Source: Selaginella tamariscina
Taxonomy: Eukaryota; Streptophyta; Lycopodiopsida; Selaginellales; Selaginellaceae
NCBI GenBank assembly: GCA_003024785.1
Contig: PUQB01000086.1
Coordinates: forward strand, 370,336-434,335
DNA: 64,000 nucleotides
Reading direction: 5' to 3'
In this document: piece after piece, positions 29,211 through 42,234 of the stretch
Position numbering within the stretch: position 1 is the first letter of the stretch
Layout of the letters: every line of letters begins with the position of its first letter
The notes under the pieces: model-generated
Seen by the model: only the letters and a program-made list of their open reading frames with translations
Told to the model about the DNA's origin: nothing
The model's database searches: none
Program-made: the position numbers and the translations under genes

Positions 29211-31235
29211 GTAAACAACCAACCGGTAATCTAAGCACATGTTATTGTGTGTTTTCTATTAATGACTGCAACTCTTTGACTACTGTAGGCATCAAAAGAA
29301 TGCGTTGCGAAGACCCTCAAGAGGCTGGAAGACAAACTTCACGGAAGGGTAAGACATGCACATGTTTATGTGAATATGCATTATTGACTAATTAATACTA
29401 TCTATGTGTTATATTGACAATTTCATCTTGGATTCTCCAGGTGTTGAAGCATTTACTTTATCTAATGCGTTTATCGGACAAAGTAGTTCAAAGAAGAGTA
29501 GCTCTAACTTTAGCACATTTATGTGCAGCGGAAGATCAAAGAATGATCTTCATTGAAAATAATGGTACGTGTATCGTTATGTTATGCACAATTATGTATT
29601 TAAGCTATATATATGTAAGTATCATTTTTCCTTCTATTTTGAAGGCTTAGGTATTTTAGTAGAAATGCTCGGGACTTTTGCCGTTCCTAAGCACCAGCGG
29701 GATGCTGCTTTGGCACTGTCAACACTGGCAAAGAAGGCAACAGGTTTCTCTCAAGTTGACAGTGCCCCTGCCCCGGAGACACCACAGGTGTGTGTGTACG
29801 ACGCTGTACACACATCCACGATCTCTCTCCTCTCTCTCTCACACACACACACACACTGCACGCACGCACGCACACACAGTTACGTGGATTTGATTTTAGC
29901 AGGTATACCTTGGGGGAAAGTATGTGAACAATAGCACTTTATCAGATGTGACTTTCTTGGTTGAAGGTAACATAATGTATAATTTTAAACACAAATATAG
30001 TATACATAATTTTTTATAATAATGAGCTAAAGGTAACAAAATACAGGAAAGCGTTTCTACGCTCATAGAATAGCCTTATTGGCTTCGTCGGATGCTTTTC
30101 GGGCAATGTTCGATGGTGGTTATAAGGTAACACACACACACACACATACACACAATTATCTGTACATGTGCTATATCATTTTAACAATGTTTTCTAACTT
30201 CCAGGAGAAAGAGGCAAAAGACATTGAAATTCCCAACATTAGCTGGAAGGTGTTTGAGATGATGATGAGGTAAATAAACTGTAGTGCTCAACTTTTCTCT
30301 GTCATTCATATAAAATACATGCAATGTAAACTTTGTTTTAACTAATATATTAATCTTTCATTATACTTTACATTAGGTTTATTTATGAAGGGCAGGCTGA
30401 TGTTGGATCCGATATCGCCCAAGATCTTCTTCGAGCTGCTGATCAGTATTTGCTTGAGAATTTGAAGCAAAAATGTGAAGATGCGATTGCACAGGTAAAT
30501 TCTGCTTTTATTCATTAAATATATAATGCTGTGCTCGCTACTTAAAATGTGTTGTGTGTGTGTGTTGACTTACATGACACACAGCATTCTATGTGACTAC
30601 ACGTATACTGACCTAATGTAGTACGTATATATACATCAAAGTCTGTGTGTGTGCACTTGTGTTTTCATTTTATATAGGTACTATTATTACACACACGTCT
30701 GCATCTCATTTGAGTCGTGTATTATATAACTACTCTATCCGAGCGAACTGTATTTATATGCAGTTCGTACCTAAATAAGGACTATATGTTTTGTAGGATC
30801 TAACTGTGGAAAATGTGGCAAATGTTTTCGAGCTTGGCGAGGCGTACCACGCAGTTTCGTTGCGGCATACCTGTGTTCGATTCATTCTAGAAGAGCACAA
30901 TCAATTATGTTTAACAGCAGGGTACGTTCTCTCTATCAATACACGCCTGTTGATTGTGTGTCTGTACCACTAGGATACTACTCTTTTCTACTCTCTATAA
31001 GATAATGTAAACATGTGTGCTTCACTTATAAACAGCACTAGTGTTAATACATCTGTTTGTACTCGCTCTCTCTCTCTCTCTCTCTCTATGCATATATATG
31101 TAGAGAGAGACACACACGCACACACATAGGACACATGCACGATACACATTTCGATATATATTTTTAATTTTCAGGTATCAGAATTTGATAAGACGGATTA
31201 CCCCAGAGATTCAGGATTACATGCACAGGATTTGA
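26337..31235 (+). CDS. ARIA: ARM-repeat BTB/POZ protein, ARIA-like
   Basis: Homologue of Arabidopsis ARIA/ABAP1-type proteins, which use ARM repeats to bind transcription factors and a BTB domain to recruit a CUL3 ligase in the nucleus. Nineteen exons: 26337-26564, 26727-~26879, 27030-27205, 27527-27647, 27721-27795, 27919-28012, 28395-28470, 28567-28672, 28851-28980, 29073-29141, 29289-29348, 29441-29564, 29645-29787, 29903-29966, 30047-30126, 30205-30269, 30377-30494, 30797-30921, 31174-31235. Landmarks: a Lys-Arg motif (KGLKRKL), ARM repeats with GGIPPLVELLE, GALRTLAFKN, REAALLLGQFA and FALYGLADNE, then the BTB with SDVTFLVEG, HRIALLASSDAFRAMFDGGY and DLLRAADQYLLE. Frame breaks: exon 1 near 26445, exon 2 near 26815, exon 6 in an A run near 27963, exon 8 near 28593. 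From 28851 to the TGA at 31235 the frame is intact. Confidence 0.9.
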
Positions 31236-33903
31236 GGCCGAGGCCCTCTACCTGAAACTCTGTATCAAATCAAATGTGTGTTTATCTTCAACCGATTAAC
31301 ATGTCGCTTTTTGTGCAAAAATCTTCAGTAAGGAATTTATCTCATTCCTTTAATATCTTGTTTCATAAAATTAAATGAAGCTTTTAATTACTTTTTATTA
31401 AGTGTGAATCTTATTTATCTTAATCAACCTTTTATTATGGTACAAGGGCATAAGTGATATGTACTTGGTAATGTAGAAGTATAACAAATAAAAGTATTAC
31501 ACTCTTACTTATGTATTTTTCATCAATTATGTTAGTGTATGCAATTACTAAAAATAGAGTTGGTCACCATATTAAATTATGTAAATAATGTTGATTAGTA
31601 AGTGTTATTAATGTTCATTGGTTTGTCTGATTCAAGAGCATAATTCATATTATCTTATTCAATAAATATATAAAATTTATCATTAAGTACTTAAATAATA
31701 TAAAACTTAATGATTATTTTGTTAATTATTATTTATGAGAAATAATAAAAATTTATAATTTTATTTATTTATGAGAAATAACATAAATTTTAGAACTTTA
31801 TTAATTTCAAAAGTATATGTATATATGTAATATCAAAGTTAGACTAAGTTTTATTAACTCTTACCCACGCTAGTACACGTGAATTAAACAAATATAAGAA
31901 CTTTAAATTAAGAGGTTGTTTATACAATTTTCATGTCAAATCGTTTACATGCAAGAGTAAGTTTTAAAACATCTTGTTAAACCTTTACTTCAATGTATTA
32001 TATTTTAATAATAATATGGGGTGTATTATTCCTCATATCTAAAATAAAAGAAAAAATATATAAATTAATAATTATAACTTTTTTTAAACCATATTGTTTT
32101 AGACTTTTATACCTAATTAGGACAAACTCAATAAATAGATACTATAACTGTTCACTTGATTATTGCTATAATCATTATATTAATTTATAAAAATATAAGA
32201 TTAAAATAATGTCCTACATCAATAATTAAATTATTTTCAATTAGTATCTCGAATATAAATGTATAAATCAAAATTAATAAAAATAATAATTTAATAAATA
32301 TTTATATTATATATAGATATAATACATTTGACTCTTTAAATCTTGTTGAAGAAGATTATTCTTATTATTATAAGTGTAATGTATTAATAAGTGTACATAC
32401 ATTTATTGTTTTAAAGATTTTAATTTCAAACGCATCTTTATTATACACAAACTTAAATTTTTTATACATATTCAATTATTTAATAACTTTACCGATTGAG
32501 TCTCGATATCCTTAAAAGATTTTTTATGTCCAATCTAAAGTATACTTTAGTTAGTCAATTTACTTCTTTTTAACATTATTATATGTTTGTTTAAGCATTG
32601 TAAAATTTATTATGATATTTTAATGTGTTTGTTTAAATGTTTTTGGATACACATTAATAATCATAAAAATAATATTATTCCATATTGTACTTTGAAGATT
32701 AACATTTATAAAACCTCTTTGTATATGATGTGTACAAAAGAAAACAATGATATTTACATTTATAAAATCTTAAAAAGAATTAACTATTAAGTCATATTAT
32801 ATTATATATTAGAAGAATAAATTATAAACATAAGTAAATACTTAGTAATTATTATAAATTTTGCTGTTTATTATAAGAATGTTATTAGTATTCTTGAAGT
32901 AATTTTTAAATTTATAATAAATCTTCAAAAAATTTTTTTTTTCCTAAAAAGATTAAGTGATTGTGAATAATAAATTACTAAATTGATCTTCGATTGATTA
33001 ATTAAGCATGCATATTATATTTATAAAAGAAAATTATATATATTCCTTAAAATTTTGAGACATATTTTTACAAATCACACATTCAGTTTATTTAATGTCA
33101 TATGAAGTAGGATGAAACAATCTTTTCCTTTATTATATTTATATTATTTATACAAATTTTAAATTTACATATATACTTTTATGAAAGTCTTAAATTTATA
33201 TTTATACTTTTCTAAAACTTTAATTTTATATTTTGAATTTTAAATAATAATATATAATAAGATTATGTATTTACTTTATAACATATTTATTTAGAAATAA
33301 AATAAAGTTTATTAATTATTAAGTATTAAATTGTTATAATAGTAAATGTTAAGCAATAACATAATTTTTATATATGTTTAATTGATTACATTTTGAAACT
33401 AAATGTGATAAAATACAAATTAATCATAAAGTTTTCTTGAATTTTAAAAAATAATATATTTTAGTATATTTATATATTAAACTTAAATATACTTTTCCTA
33501 TTTTTTCATAAACCCAAGGACATATGACATAACTAATGTTATTGAACCTTGCATTATAATAATTATAAATTTTCAATGTATCACATTAAGTTTTAAATCA
33601 TTCTTCAATACTGTCGTTCTCTAATTATTTGTATAAGTAGCCACTTAATTATATATAATTTAATTTAAAGAATATGTAATTGTTTTTTTGTTAAGTTATC
33701 ATAATCGTTAATTTCACACGATTTTAAATAAAAGAACGCTGATTTAAACACATACACAAGTTATATTTAAAATCATATACAATAAAAGTAAAGGAGAATG
33801 GTAAACTCAAAAATCAAATATTCTTAGATTATTCTAGAATATTGTTAAATATTCTTTAGCGTAGTTGGTTTAATAACCAATTTTTATAACAATACCTAGG
33901 CGA
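31236..33903. other. AT-rich spacer
   Basis: About 2.7 kb of AT-rich sequence. Short frames here are Lys/Ile/Tyr-rich translations of AT sequence with no motif. No gene or RNA feature is recognised. Confidence 0.6.
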
Positions 33904-35573
33904 ATGCACTCCCCAGGAGCGTTCAAGGTAACTCTGCTCTTCCTGTGCATCTTCTTATTCCTGCTGCTGTTGCACCGGCCACACTCGACCCAAGATGCAG
34001 GAACACTCCCTGGCCACTAAACTCCCACAGTATAGGAAGAACACCAAGCTTAAACTCCCACAGTATAGGAAGAACACCGAGCTTACACACAGCTAAGTCG
34101 TGCATCTGCAGAACACAACAAGACATGCTAAGAATACCATCAATGATCCATAACTTCCCAGGAATTCTCTAAAGCAGTAACCCAATATGAGAAAATGCAT
34201 TCCAGATGTTATGCACTAATAGACCTTAAACACCCCGGTTTAACCACAAACTCCTGTAAATACCTTGTTTTCGGAGGGATAGAGGGCCTCGGCAACAGAC
34301 TAACTGCCTTAGTTGCAGTATTGTATATGCACTCTTAACAGATCGCGTCTTCCTCCTCGACTACAGGGACCAAGTCTCTAAACTCCTCTGTGAGCCTTTC
34401 TCAAACTCTTCATGGGTTCTTCCACATGATTTCTCTCATAAGTTCCTGGATAAATCTTCATATTTTGGTGAATATGAGGTACATATTTATATATTAATTA
34501 AATAAATGAATTAATATTAATAACTTACTTGGCTTCAGCATCTTAATAAGCTGGGCAAATTCTACATGTTCATTTGTCCAGTTTGAGAAGAGACCAGCAG
34601 TTCTTCTACACAGAGACACGTAAGCAGCTTGGAACTGTTCAATGGATGATGCTACACAGCAACCTCTACTTTGTTCCCAGGTTGTTCTTGCTGCCTGAGT
34701 TTTGGAAGCCACTCATGAAGATATTTCCAGAGCCCAACATGGCCTTCACCCATTAACGAGGTACATCTATATGCATGCACACACACACACACGCACACAC
34801 ACGTGTTTACAGGTATATGCTACTGCCAAATAATCATATATGGCAGAGGATTGTCCGATTTCACCGGACGTACTTGTTTGGTAAAGGGGTGAGAAGAATC
34901 GGGTTACAAATACGATATCACAGATCAAACCAGGCATGTTTCACACGCCAACGTACCAACGTATTATGCAGTGCCTCGTGGGAGAGGCTTGCTGCCTTTA
35001 GTGGTTAATGCCACCAAAGACTCTGAACAAGAACAGAACAACAACAGTAAGAGAATAGTGGTTTATGTGGCGTCCTTACAAGAGAGATACTATCGGGACA
35101 TCAAGAGGTCTATGAAGTATCCAACAGTAGATGGTATGTGTTGTGCAAGTGCATATGTATTCGCACGAGGTGCAGGAGAACAGGGAAATCGAACAGGCTG
35201 AAAATGACTCATTGAAATGTGGCTGCTTGGACTCAGCGATGTGCTGGTTCAAGCAGCACAGCTCAACCTTTGGGTAAGAGGAGAGAGAAGAGAGTATGGG
35301 ACACACACGCACGCACACACACACTTACTTTTTGACAGGTATGTAGCACAAGGCGTTGCAGGGGTGAGGCCATACGTGCTCCACATAAAGACTGAGGATT
35401 TCAGGGACTGCAAATACCCTGCATGCTCACTGAGGGTTTCCCCAGCTCCCTGCAACCATGTTGCGTACCTCGAGGAGCACGAAGAGCTGGAGAGGACGCC
35501 CAAGCATAACGAGTGGGTTCGAACTCGCACTGGTCGCTGCCAGGATAACTACTATGCCCTCCAACTACTTTAA
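33904..35573 (+). CDS. GT37 alpha-(1,2)-fucosyltransferase (xyloglucan/AGP type)
   Basis: Golgi type II enzymes of this family add fucose from GDP-fucose to cell-wall xyloglucan or arabinogalactan. Exons: 33904-34478, 34539-34760, 34813-35273, 35339-35573. The N-terminus has a short cytoplasmic tail and a Leu/Phe-rich membrane anchor (VTLLFLCIFLFLLLLH). Family motifs follow: GIEGLGNRLTALVAV (donor-site region), DRVFLLDYRD, LLCEPF, SNLYFVPRLFLLPEF, RRIGLQIR, WLLGLSDVLV, and FG then YVAQGVAGVRPYVL split by an intron. Frame breaks lie in exon 1 (several, between 34017 and 34340), at the end of exon 2 (one T missing before the donor) and in exon 3 (near 35145, 35215 and 35255). The acceptor polysaccharide cannot be told from sequence. 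The gene is convergent with the PPR gene, 155 bp away. Confidence 0.8.
34018..34083 (+). repeat. 33-bp direct repeat in GT37 exon 1
   Basis: TAAACTCCCACAGTATAGGA starts at 34018 and again at 34051, differing by one base over the 33-bp unit. The unit length is 11 codons, so the duplication keeps the frame (two KLPQYRKNT-(K/E)-L units). Confidence 0.85.
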
Positions 35574-35728
35574 GCACGTTGACAACTCACGTTAGCACCA
35601 TGTGTGTGTGTGTGATATTACAAAAACTTACCCTGGCAAGGATGTTTGTTAACCCTCGAATGCAGTATGCACTTCAGTGGAAGTGAGTGGAGAGAGAGAG
35701 AGAGTATTACCGTTTGGAGTAATACGCA

Positions 35729-36606
35729 TCAGAAGCTGAAGGGAAGCCACTTCCTCTTCAACTTGACTTTAATTTCACCACTATCCTTCCTTTCTTCCTC
35801 TACTTTACTACCAGTTTCATAATCATCCTGTTCTACCTTCCCATCTCTAATATTTTCATCACTTTCCTGTAACACCTTCTGCTCTTCATAATCCTGGTTC
35901 ACGTCCTCAATACGGTTGCATTCAACTACAGCAGCCTTTTCACCCTTTTCTGGACCTTCACCCGTTTTCTCCTCGCACTGGACAAGCTGGAGCAGCTTCT
36001 GAGCCACATCAGACTTACCATCGCGAGAGAGACCGTCCAGAATCGCAGTGAAGGTAGCACTGTGTGGTGGAAAACCGCCCTCAACCATACTCTGAAGCAA
36101 CTCTTGTGCCTCACCAACTTTACCACACTTAACTAAAGCATCAAACAGTAAGCCCGATGTAACGCGGTTGGAACACGCCCCTTGGCGACCATCTCTTGGA
36201 ATAGTCTCATTGCTTCATCCACGTTCTTCGCCTCACAGAATCCATGTATCAAAGCATCGTAGATTAGCGAGGATTTCTCTTGCATTATCTCAGACCTCCT
36301 GTACGCCTCGTATACGTTTCCCGCATGAACAAGAGCCTGAACTACTGAAGTGTAGGTTGAAACCGTGGGAAGGAGGCCCTTTTTCATCATCTCGTCAAAC
36401 ATTTTGCATGCTTCCTTGGCTTCCTTTGCTTTGCATAGTCCATTTATCATTGTGTTGTATATCTTTGCATCAGGAACACCACCTGATACACCATACACAC
36501 AAGTTTTCATGATTCTCAGTAAAACATACTACTCTACACACACACACACACAACATGCACTCCGAAGTTTTTATTTAAAGCAGGGCTCATAATCAGTCTA
36601 CAAACC

Positions 36607-36652
<46 letters not shown>

Positions 36653-39600
36653 CACATTGGGTGAAATAAAAGATAGGTTGCTTCACCATCACTTGGAATC
36701 ATCTAGATACACACAATATACACATAAATATGCACACACCTCTATTGATATGCATGCATGCATGCGTGTGTTCGCACCTTTGGAAAGCATCTCTTCGAAG
36801 AGCTGAAAAGCCTCTTTTACACGGCCTTGAAAGCAAAGACCAGTACATAAAGCTGTGTAAGCAACAACATCTGGAGTTTGTCGAGCCTCCTCAAACATCT
36901 TTATAGCCTCGTCAGCCTCACCAATCTTGCAAAGCCCAATACAAAGTGGAGTATAAGTAACAATGTCTGGAGAATATTCAAGCTTGCTTAGCTCCTTAAA
37001 CAAGGCATAAGCTTGTTTAACCCTGTCACTTCTGCAGAGCCCGTTGATAAGAACGTTGTATGTTATAGTGTCCGGTTTACAACCGTGTGAAACTAATCCA
37101 CGAAATATTCTGCATGCTTCGTCCAGTTTGCCCGTCTTACAAAGTCCAATAATAATGTTCGAACAAAGGCCTGTGTGATTTTATATCCTCTTGTAAGTAT
37201 ATAACAGAATATATACCATATTAAACTAAGTTCGACAAGGGTAAATATACATATATATTTGTGAAGTACACACGCACGTGCACACACACACACACACACC
37301 TGGGTCAAGAGTTGTGGCTGCTTTTTCAATGAGTTCTTCTAACGAATTTACATCGGTTTTTTCACCAGCTTGACAAAGGCCTTGCACGATTGATGCATGC
37401 ATTGCAATGTCTGATGAAGAGTTGGACTTTATCTCGGATAGCTGCAAACAAATCCCTAAATATTAATAAATAGTGGACTCCCCTAATATACTGCTTATAT
37501 GTACATACATACATATATGTGTATTATATTACATAATATACACATATATACAGATATTACAGTGTCATATTATTAATAAAGATTTACCTCTTGAAGAAGA
37601 CGGGAGGCCTCTTGGAGACGTCCAAGCTTGCAAAAGCCATCAAGAACACATGTGTAAGTGATTGTATCCGGAATACATGAATGTGCAACCATTCCTTTGA
37701 GTATCCTATACGCATCTGCCACCCTCCCCAGCTTGCTCAGCCCTCGTATAATAGTCGTATAAGTCACCACGTTTGGCTTTAGACACAAAAACAAGGAACA
37801 AATAAGATACTAAACATAAGATATATTAGATTCTAATCACACACACACACAAACCTTGCAGCCTTCACGTATCATCTCTTCAAAACTCCTAGCAGCCTGT
37901 TCAAAGTTGCCTGCTTTGCAAAGTCCATCTATCATCACTGTGTGTGTTACTACATCGGGACGGAAACCTGCCTCTACCATCTCCTCCAAAAGAGCACATG
38001 CTTGCTCCATTTTCTCAGACTTCGCAAACCTGCATGCCCATTTCTATTACAAATGTGTGTGTGTGTGTGTGTGTGTGACGAGAGAGAAATACCAATTTTC
38101 ATAACATGATAGTTTAAAAATAAAATTCGAATATTAAATATAAAATAAAAAGTAAGGATTTCATCAACCAGGTTATTTCTATATTAACATACTATTTTAA
38201 TGAGTTTAAAACTCTATCTTCAAAACTTTATATAGCATTAAGTTTATATACAAATAAATACATTGAATCAAATCAAACTTACTTCGTAGTTGAACTATTT
38301 GATGAGTTCAAAAACAATTTCTTCAAGTGTTTATTATATATTATCAAGATCGCTAGTACACACACGCACGCAAGCACACACGCACGCATTTATATATAAT
38401 ATTATAAAGAATATCAACATTAAAATGTGTATGTACCCGTGGATTAGAGAAGTATATATGATTGAGTTGGGAGCATATCCAGCAGAGACCATTGTCCGAA
38501 GCAGCTCCTCAGCCCGCTCCAGATTGCCTGCCTTGGAAAGACCGTGCACAAGGATACCGTACGTAACTTCTGTCGGGATAATTCCCCGCACTAGCATCTG
38601 GTCAAGGAGTTTAAAAGCCTCTTGTGCATTTCCTAACTTTGCTAAACGTCGATCATGGTGTTATATGCCACAATATCAGGATCCACCATCAGATCGAATA
38701 TCTATAAAACAGAAGACATAAAATTTTAATTGACACACGCACACGCAGACAAATACATTTGTCAAACTGTGTGAATAACATGATGTATATAGCTGCTAGA
38801 TAATACATCTAAATAGCTGCATGCTTTTACCTATATACAGTGGGTCATTGCATGTAATGCATAGACAGAGGATCATAAGTAGTTATTGATTCATATTGTT
38901 TGCAGTTTTATATAATATAGTATAATCTATGTTCTTATTGTTATTATATGTATGATGACATCTATATATATAAAATGTACACACATACCTGCAGAAGTCG
39001 TGATTATTAGATTATGTATCTAGTTATGTGCTATCTTTGCTGAGTATTGACTTACGAGAAGATTGCATTTGTGTGTGTGTGGGTGCGCGTGTGCGTGTTT
39101 TTATATATAGTTGCTAGATATATAGTAGATATTTACATACATATTGTTTATACAGGTGTGTGTGTGTATAAAGTGGGAAAACATAAATACATATTTATAC
39201 ACAAACACAACAGCATGGTACACATTACAGGACACATAACAATAAGGGATCACCACAGTGAAAGATAGATATTATGCATATATATAGCTATATATAATGG
39301 TACCTTGCCTGCTTCATCGGCCTTCTTCGCCTTGAGCAGGGATTTAATTAAGACAGTATGCGTCGCCTTGTCAGGGTAAAACCCCGCAGACCGCATCTCG
39401 TGGAAAAGGTCCAGTGCCTAGTAAAAACCAAGGAAAAATATGAACTGCAAAATAAGAGAATTTACTATACGGGTTGTGTGTGTTGATAATGTTATGTACT
39501 GAACTTAGTAATGGTTATAGATATGATACACAAACTTGTGTACCTTTTCGGACATGTCGGCCTTGGAGAGACAGTCTATAAGCATCAAGTATGTATGCAT

Positions 39601-39823
39601 GTCGGGGGAACAATTCTTTCGTTTCATGATGTCGAAGGTTGTGAGAGCATCTGTCGGACGGCCGGTTCTTGCAAAGCTCCTGATGAGCACGTTGAAGGAG
39701 AAGGTATTGGGGGATATTCCGGCCCGGAGCATTTCCTCGTGTGTTGTATATGCTTGAGAATACTTCTTCTCCGCCACCAAGAAATTCATCTGACACACAT
39801 ATATCAGTGGGATATCAAGTAGA

Positions 39824-39876
<53 letters not shown>

Positions 39877-39909
39877 CCAACCACCTTCAGCGGTACTTAT
39901 ATATATCTG

Positions 39910-39941
<32 letters not shown>

Positions 39942-40766
39942 TGAGTGAGTGTGTGTGTGTGTGTGGGCTATGTGGTTACGCCAGATGTGTGTGGGATGTA
40001 TAATAGTGTTTATATGCAATCAGTGGGGTGTGTATGTCTTTGTGTGTGTGATCTGTTAGTATCTAAATAACAAGTGTTACAGCATACGCCTGATTGACTC
40101 CACAGTAATATAAAAACGATAATCAACATATATACATGATTTGGGGCATAAACAATGCGGACCATTATGATAAATCGCACACACACACACTATATATATG
40201 TACGTATGTACAGACATGTTATATACTTGTACCTGGGTATAATGCAACATCTCCTTCTCTGCTCATTGCTCACGGACTATGTTATATGAATAAATATGTT
40301 CAATAACTCAATATAATACAACGCACACACACACACAACACACACACACATACATACCAGGCAGTTGTAGGTGAAGACATCGTGTGTAAATCCCCGTTGC
40401 TCGCCCGCCCATTTAAAGAAGCTTATTGCAGTTGCCGTGGACTTGTTGAGTTTTTTCAAGACCGCAGCGATATGGGCAGGGGAGACTTGACCATCTAATG
40501 GATCAATACGTGCCTGAGATTAGTAAGGGACCAGGAACTCCCGTCCTCCCTCACATTGTTGATTGTATTCACAATTGTGGAGACTAATCCGATGACTGCT
40601 TGAGTTCCGGTGTGAGGTGCTCACGCTCTGGCTTACCACTGGGAAATTGCTTCTTGTAGAAATGCCGGGGATGTTGAGCATGGTTCTTCCACAGACATAA
40701 CAATCCACGGGCACAGAAGAGAGACATGCAGCTGCTGCTTGGATTAACCTGTTGCTGCCATTTCAA
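35729..40766 (-). CDS. P-class pentatricopeptide repeat protein, intron-rich
   Basis: PPR proteins bind organellar RNA, one base per repeat; P-class members act in RNA stability, splicing or translation. Exons on the minus strand: 40358-40766, ~40233-40258, 39544-39789, 39304-39417, 38437-38701, 37855-38029, 37588-37776, 37300-37441, 36778-37170, 35729-36482. The first exon has a basic Ser-rich leader (likely organelle targeting, start 40766 or 40727) then TATAISFFKWAGEQ and FTHDVFTYNCL. Repeats of about 35 residues follow, for example PNVVTYTTIIRGLSKLGRV, PDTITYNVLINGLCRSDRV and PDIVTYTPLCIGLCK. The tail after the last repeat is Glu/Lys-rich. Frame breaks lie in exon 1 (between 40450 and 40700), near 38645 and near 36150. 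Introns are filled with CA/TG tracts. There are no E or DYW domains. The RNA target is unknown. Confidence 0.85.
36605..36652. repeat. TA then GA microsatellite in a PPR intron
   Basis: (TA)n followed by (GA)n within the intron between the exons at 36778-37170 and 35729-36482. Confidence 0.85.
39827..39872. repeat. CT microsatellite in a PPR intron
   Basis: About 46 bases of (CT)n, read as (GA)n on the coding strand, between exon 2 and exon 3 of the PPR gene. TA and CA/TG tracts follow to about 39965. Confidence 0.9.
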
Positions 40767-40885
40767 ATCTGTGGGGAAATGTGACCTACCTGAGACTAGG
40801 GTTTAACTAAACCTCCAAGAACCCTAAAATTAATGCCTTTCAAAAATTATATAATCTAATTTAATTATTACTTAAAAATCACATT

Positions 40886-41084
40886 TGTAAGATACTGTAT
40901 ATTAGGTAACATACCGTATATACGCATGTGTATATACACACATGCGTAGTGACACATGGGTGGTGATCTGGCCCCCATGTGTCAGCGCCACGTGTCACAT
41001 GTGTGCCACGTGGCAGGAGGTCTCTGTATATAAGCAGGGTTTTTGTAATTGAATAGCTGACATCTTGAATATATTGCTCTTTCA
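40886..41084 (+). repeat. Left LTR
   Basis: Starts TGTAAGATACTGTATATTAG and ends CTCTTTCA. It contains a near-perfect palindrome around ACGCATGTGTATATACACAC and has about 26 bp (around GGGTGGTGATCTGGCCCCCA) that the right LTR lacks. GTATATAAGC at about 41026 is a likely TATA box. Confidence 0.9.
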
Positions 41085-41085
41085 T

Positions 41086-41103
41086 TGGTGGAGAAGTTGG
41101 GTA
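41086..41103 (+). other. Candidate primer-binding site
   Basis: TGGTGGAGAAGTTGGG begins one or two bases after the left LTR, the expected place, and starts with TGG, complementary to a tRNA CCA end. It does not match the common initiator-Met site that I know; the priming tRNA is unassigned. Confidence 0.4.
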
Positions 41104-41139
41104 TTCCTTCTTTCTTCTGCCTCTTCCTTTTCTTTTTCC

Positions 41140-42230
41140 ATGACAATGAATATGGAGACGGCTTTTAGCATTATTGCTACTGCTATTGATGCACAAACGA
41201 AGTTGTTGGAGCGCTTTGTTGAGGGTTCATCCTTCATTTCCCCGCCTGAGCCTCCTGCCGGGGATCTGCTTCTAGTGCTCCTTTGTCTTTCACAGCCACA
41301 AATCCGAGGGTTCGACCCCGATCTTTTTGTGGTGATCCGGGAGATGATGTATACCACTGGTTTGATCATTTCCAGTTATTGTTCGTTACCATGGTTGGGA
41401 TGAAGCCGTGCTCTAGAGAATTCCCTACATGTTTGGAAGGCCCTGCGCTCAAGTGGTATAATGGATTGGCTGCGGAGATTCAAGCCAATAGTAATCGGTT
41501 GACGGAATGCCTCAAACGTACGTTTGGCAAAGTTGAGGATTCAGATGATGCTTTCCAACAACTGCATGCGATACGACAACATCCTGGTGAGTCTGTTATG
41601 CGGTTCAGTATTAGGTTCGGGGATTTAGTTCGGCGTGCATATCCTAACATGCCTGAGCCCATTAAGCTCGGTATGTTATGGCCAACTATGCGACCCGAAC
41701 TTGTTCGATTCGTTCGGGCTCTTCGTCCTACCACATTGGAGGAAGCTTTTGCACTAGCTCAACGATTTGAGTTGGTGCCTGGTGAGGGCCGTGTCCCCTT
41801 GGGTTACCTACTCCTCTATTCAGCGTGCTGATCCAATGGAGGTTGACGTGCTGCATATGTGCCCGCACGACAAGCCTTTCGTGGTCGACCTCGGGGCCCA
41901 CCCCGTGGACCACCTCCACGAAATCGTCCTGCTCAGTTCCTGCCCGTGGTGGTCAAAATCCACGGATTCGTGACAGGAGGAATCGGAACAATGCAGGTCA
42001 ACCCAATCAAGTTCATTGTGGGCCTGTTGGGCACCTGGACATACTTGGGGCATGCGATGTGTATCCTGATTGGCGTCCACCACATCCAGGCTGGCGACCA
42101 TATGTTCCGGATGGTGTACCTGTGGCGGCCATTATGTCTGATGATGAGCTTCCAGATGATGACGCTTCTCTCTTGCGTGGTGGATCTGTTGCGGAAAACC
42201 AGTAATCGTACGGGCGACGGAGGGATCCCG
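41140..42230 (+). CDS. gag: Retrotransposon Gag region
   Basis: From an ATG at 41140 (MTMNMETAFSIIATAID). The capsid-like part has DDVYHWFDHFQLLF, GPALKWYNGL, ESVMRFSIRFGDLVRRAYP and RPTTLEEAFALAQRFE, the pattern of retrotransposon Gag proteins that form the particle. A degenerate zinc-knuckle remnant (HCGPVGHL...C) lies near 42012-42055; its first Cys is not visible. Frame breaks near 41280 and 41790. Confidence 0.75.
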
Positions 42231-42234
42231 TGCG

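Noticed and set aside
31993..32790. Short frames rich in Ile, Tyr and Lys
   Set aside because: They are AT-rich spacer translations without homology or splice context.
39505..39942. Minus-strand frame beginning with poly Arg-Glu
   Set aside because: The start is the CT microsatellite in a PPR intron; the real exon begins at 39789.
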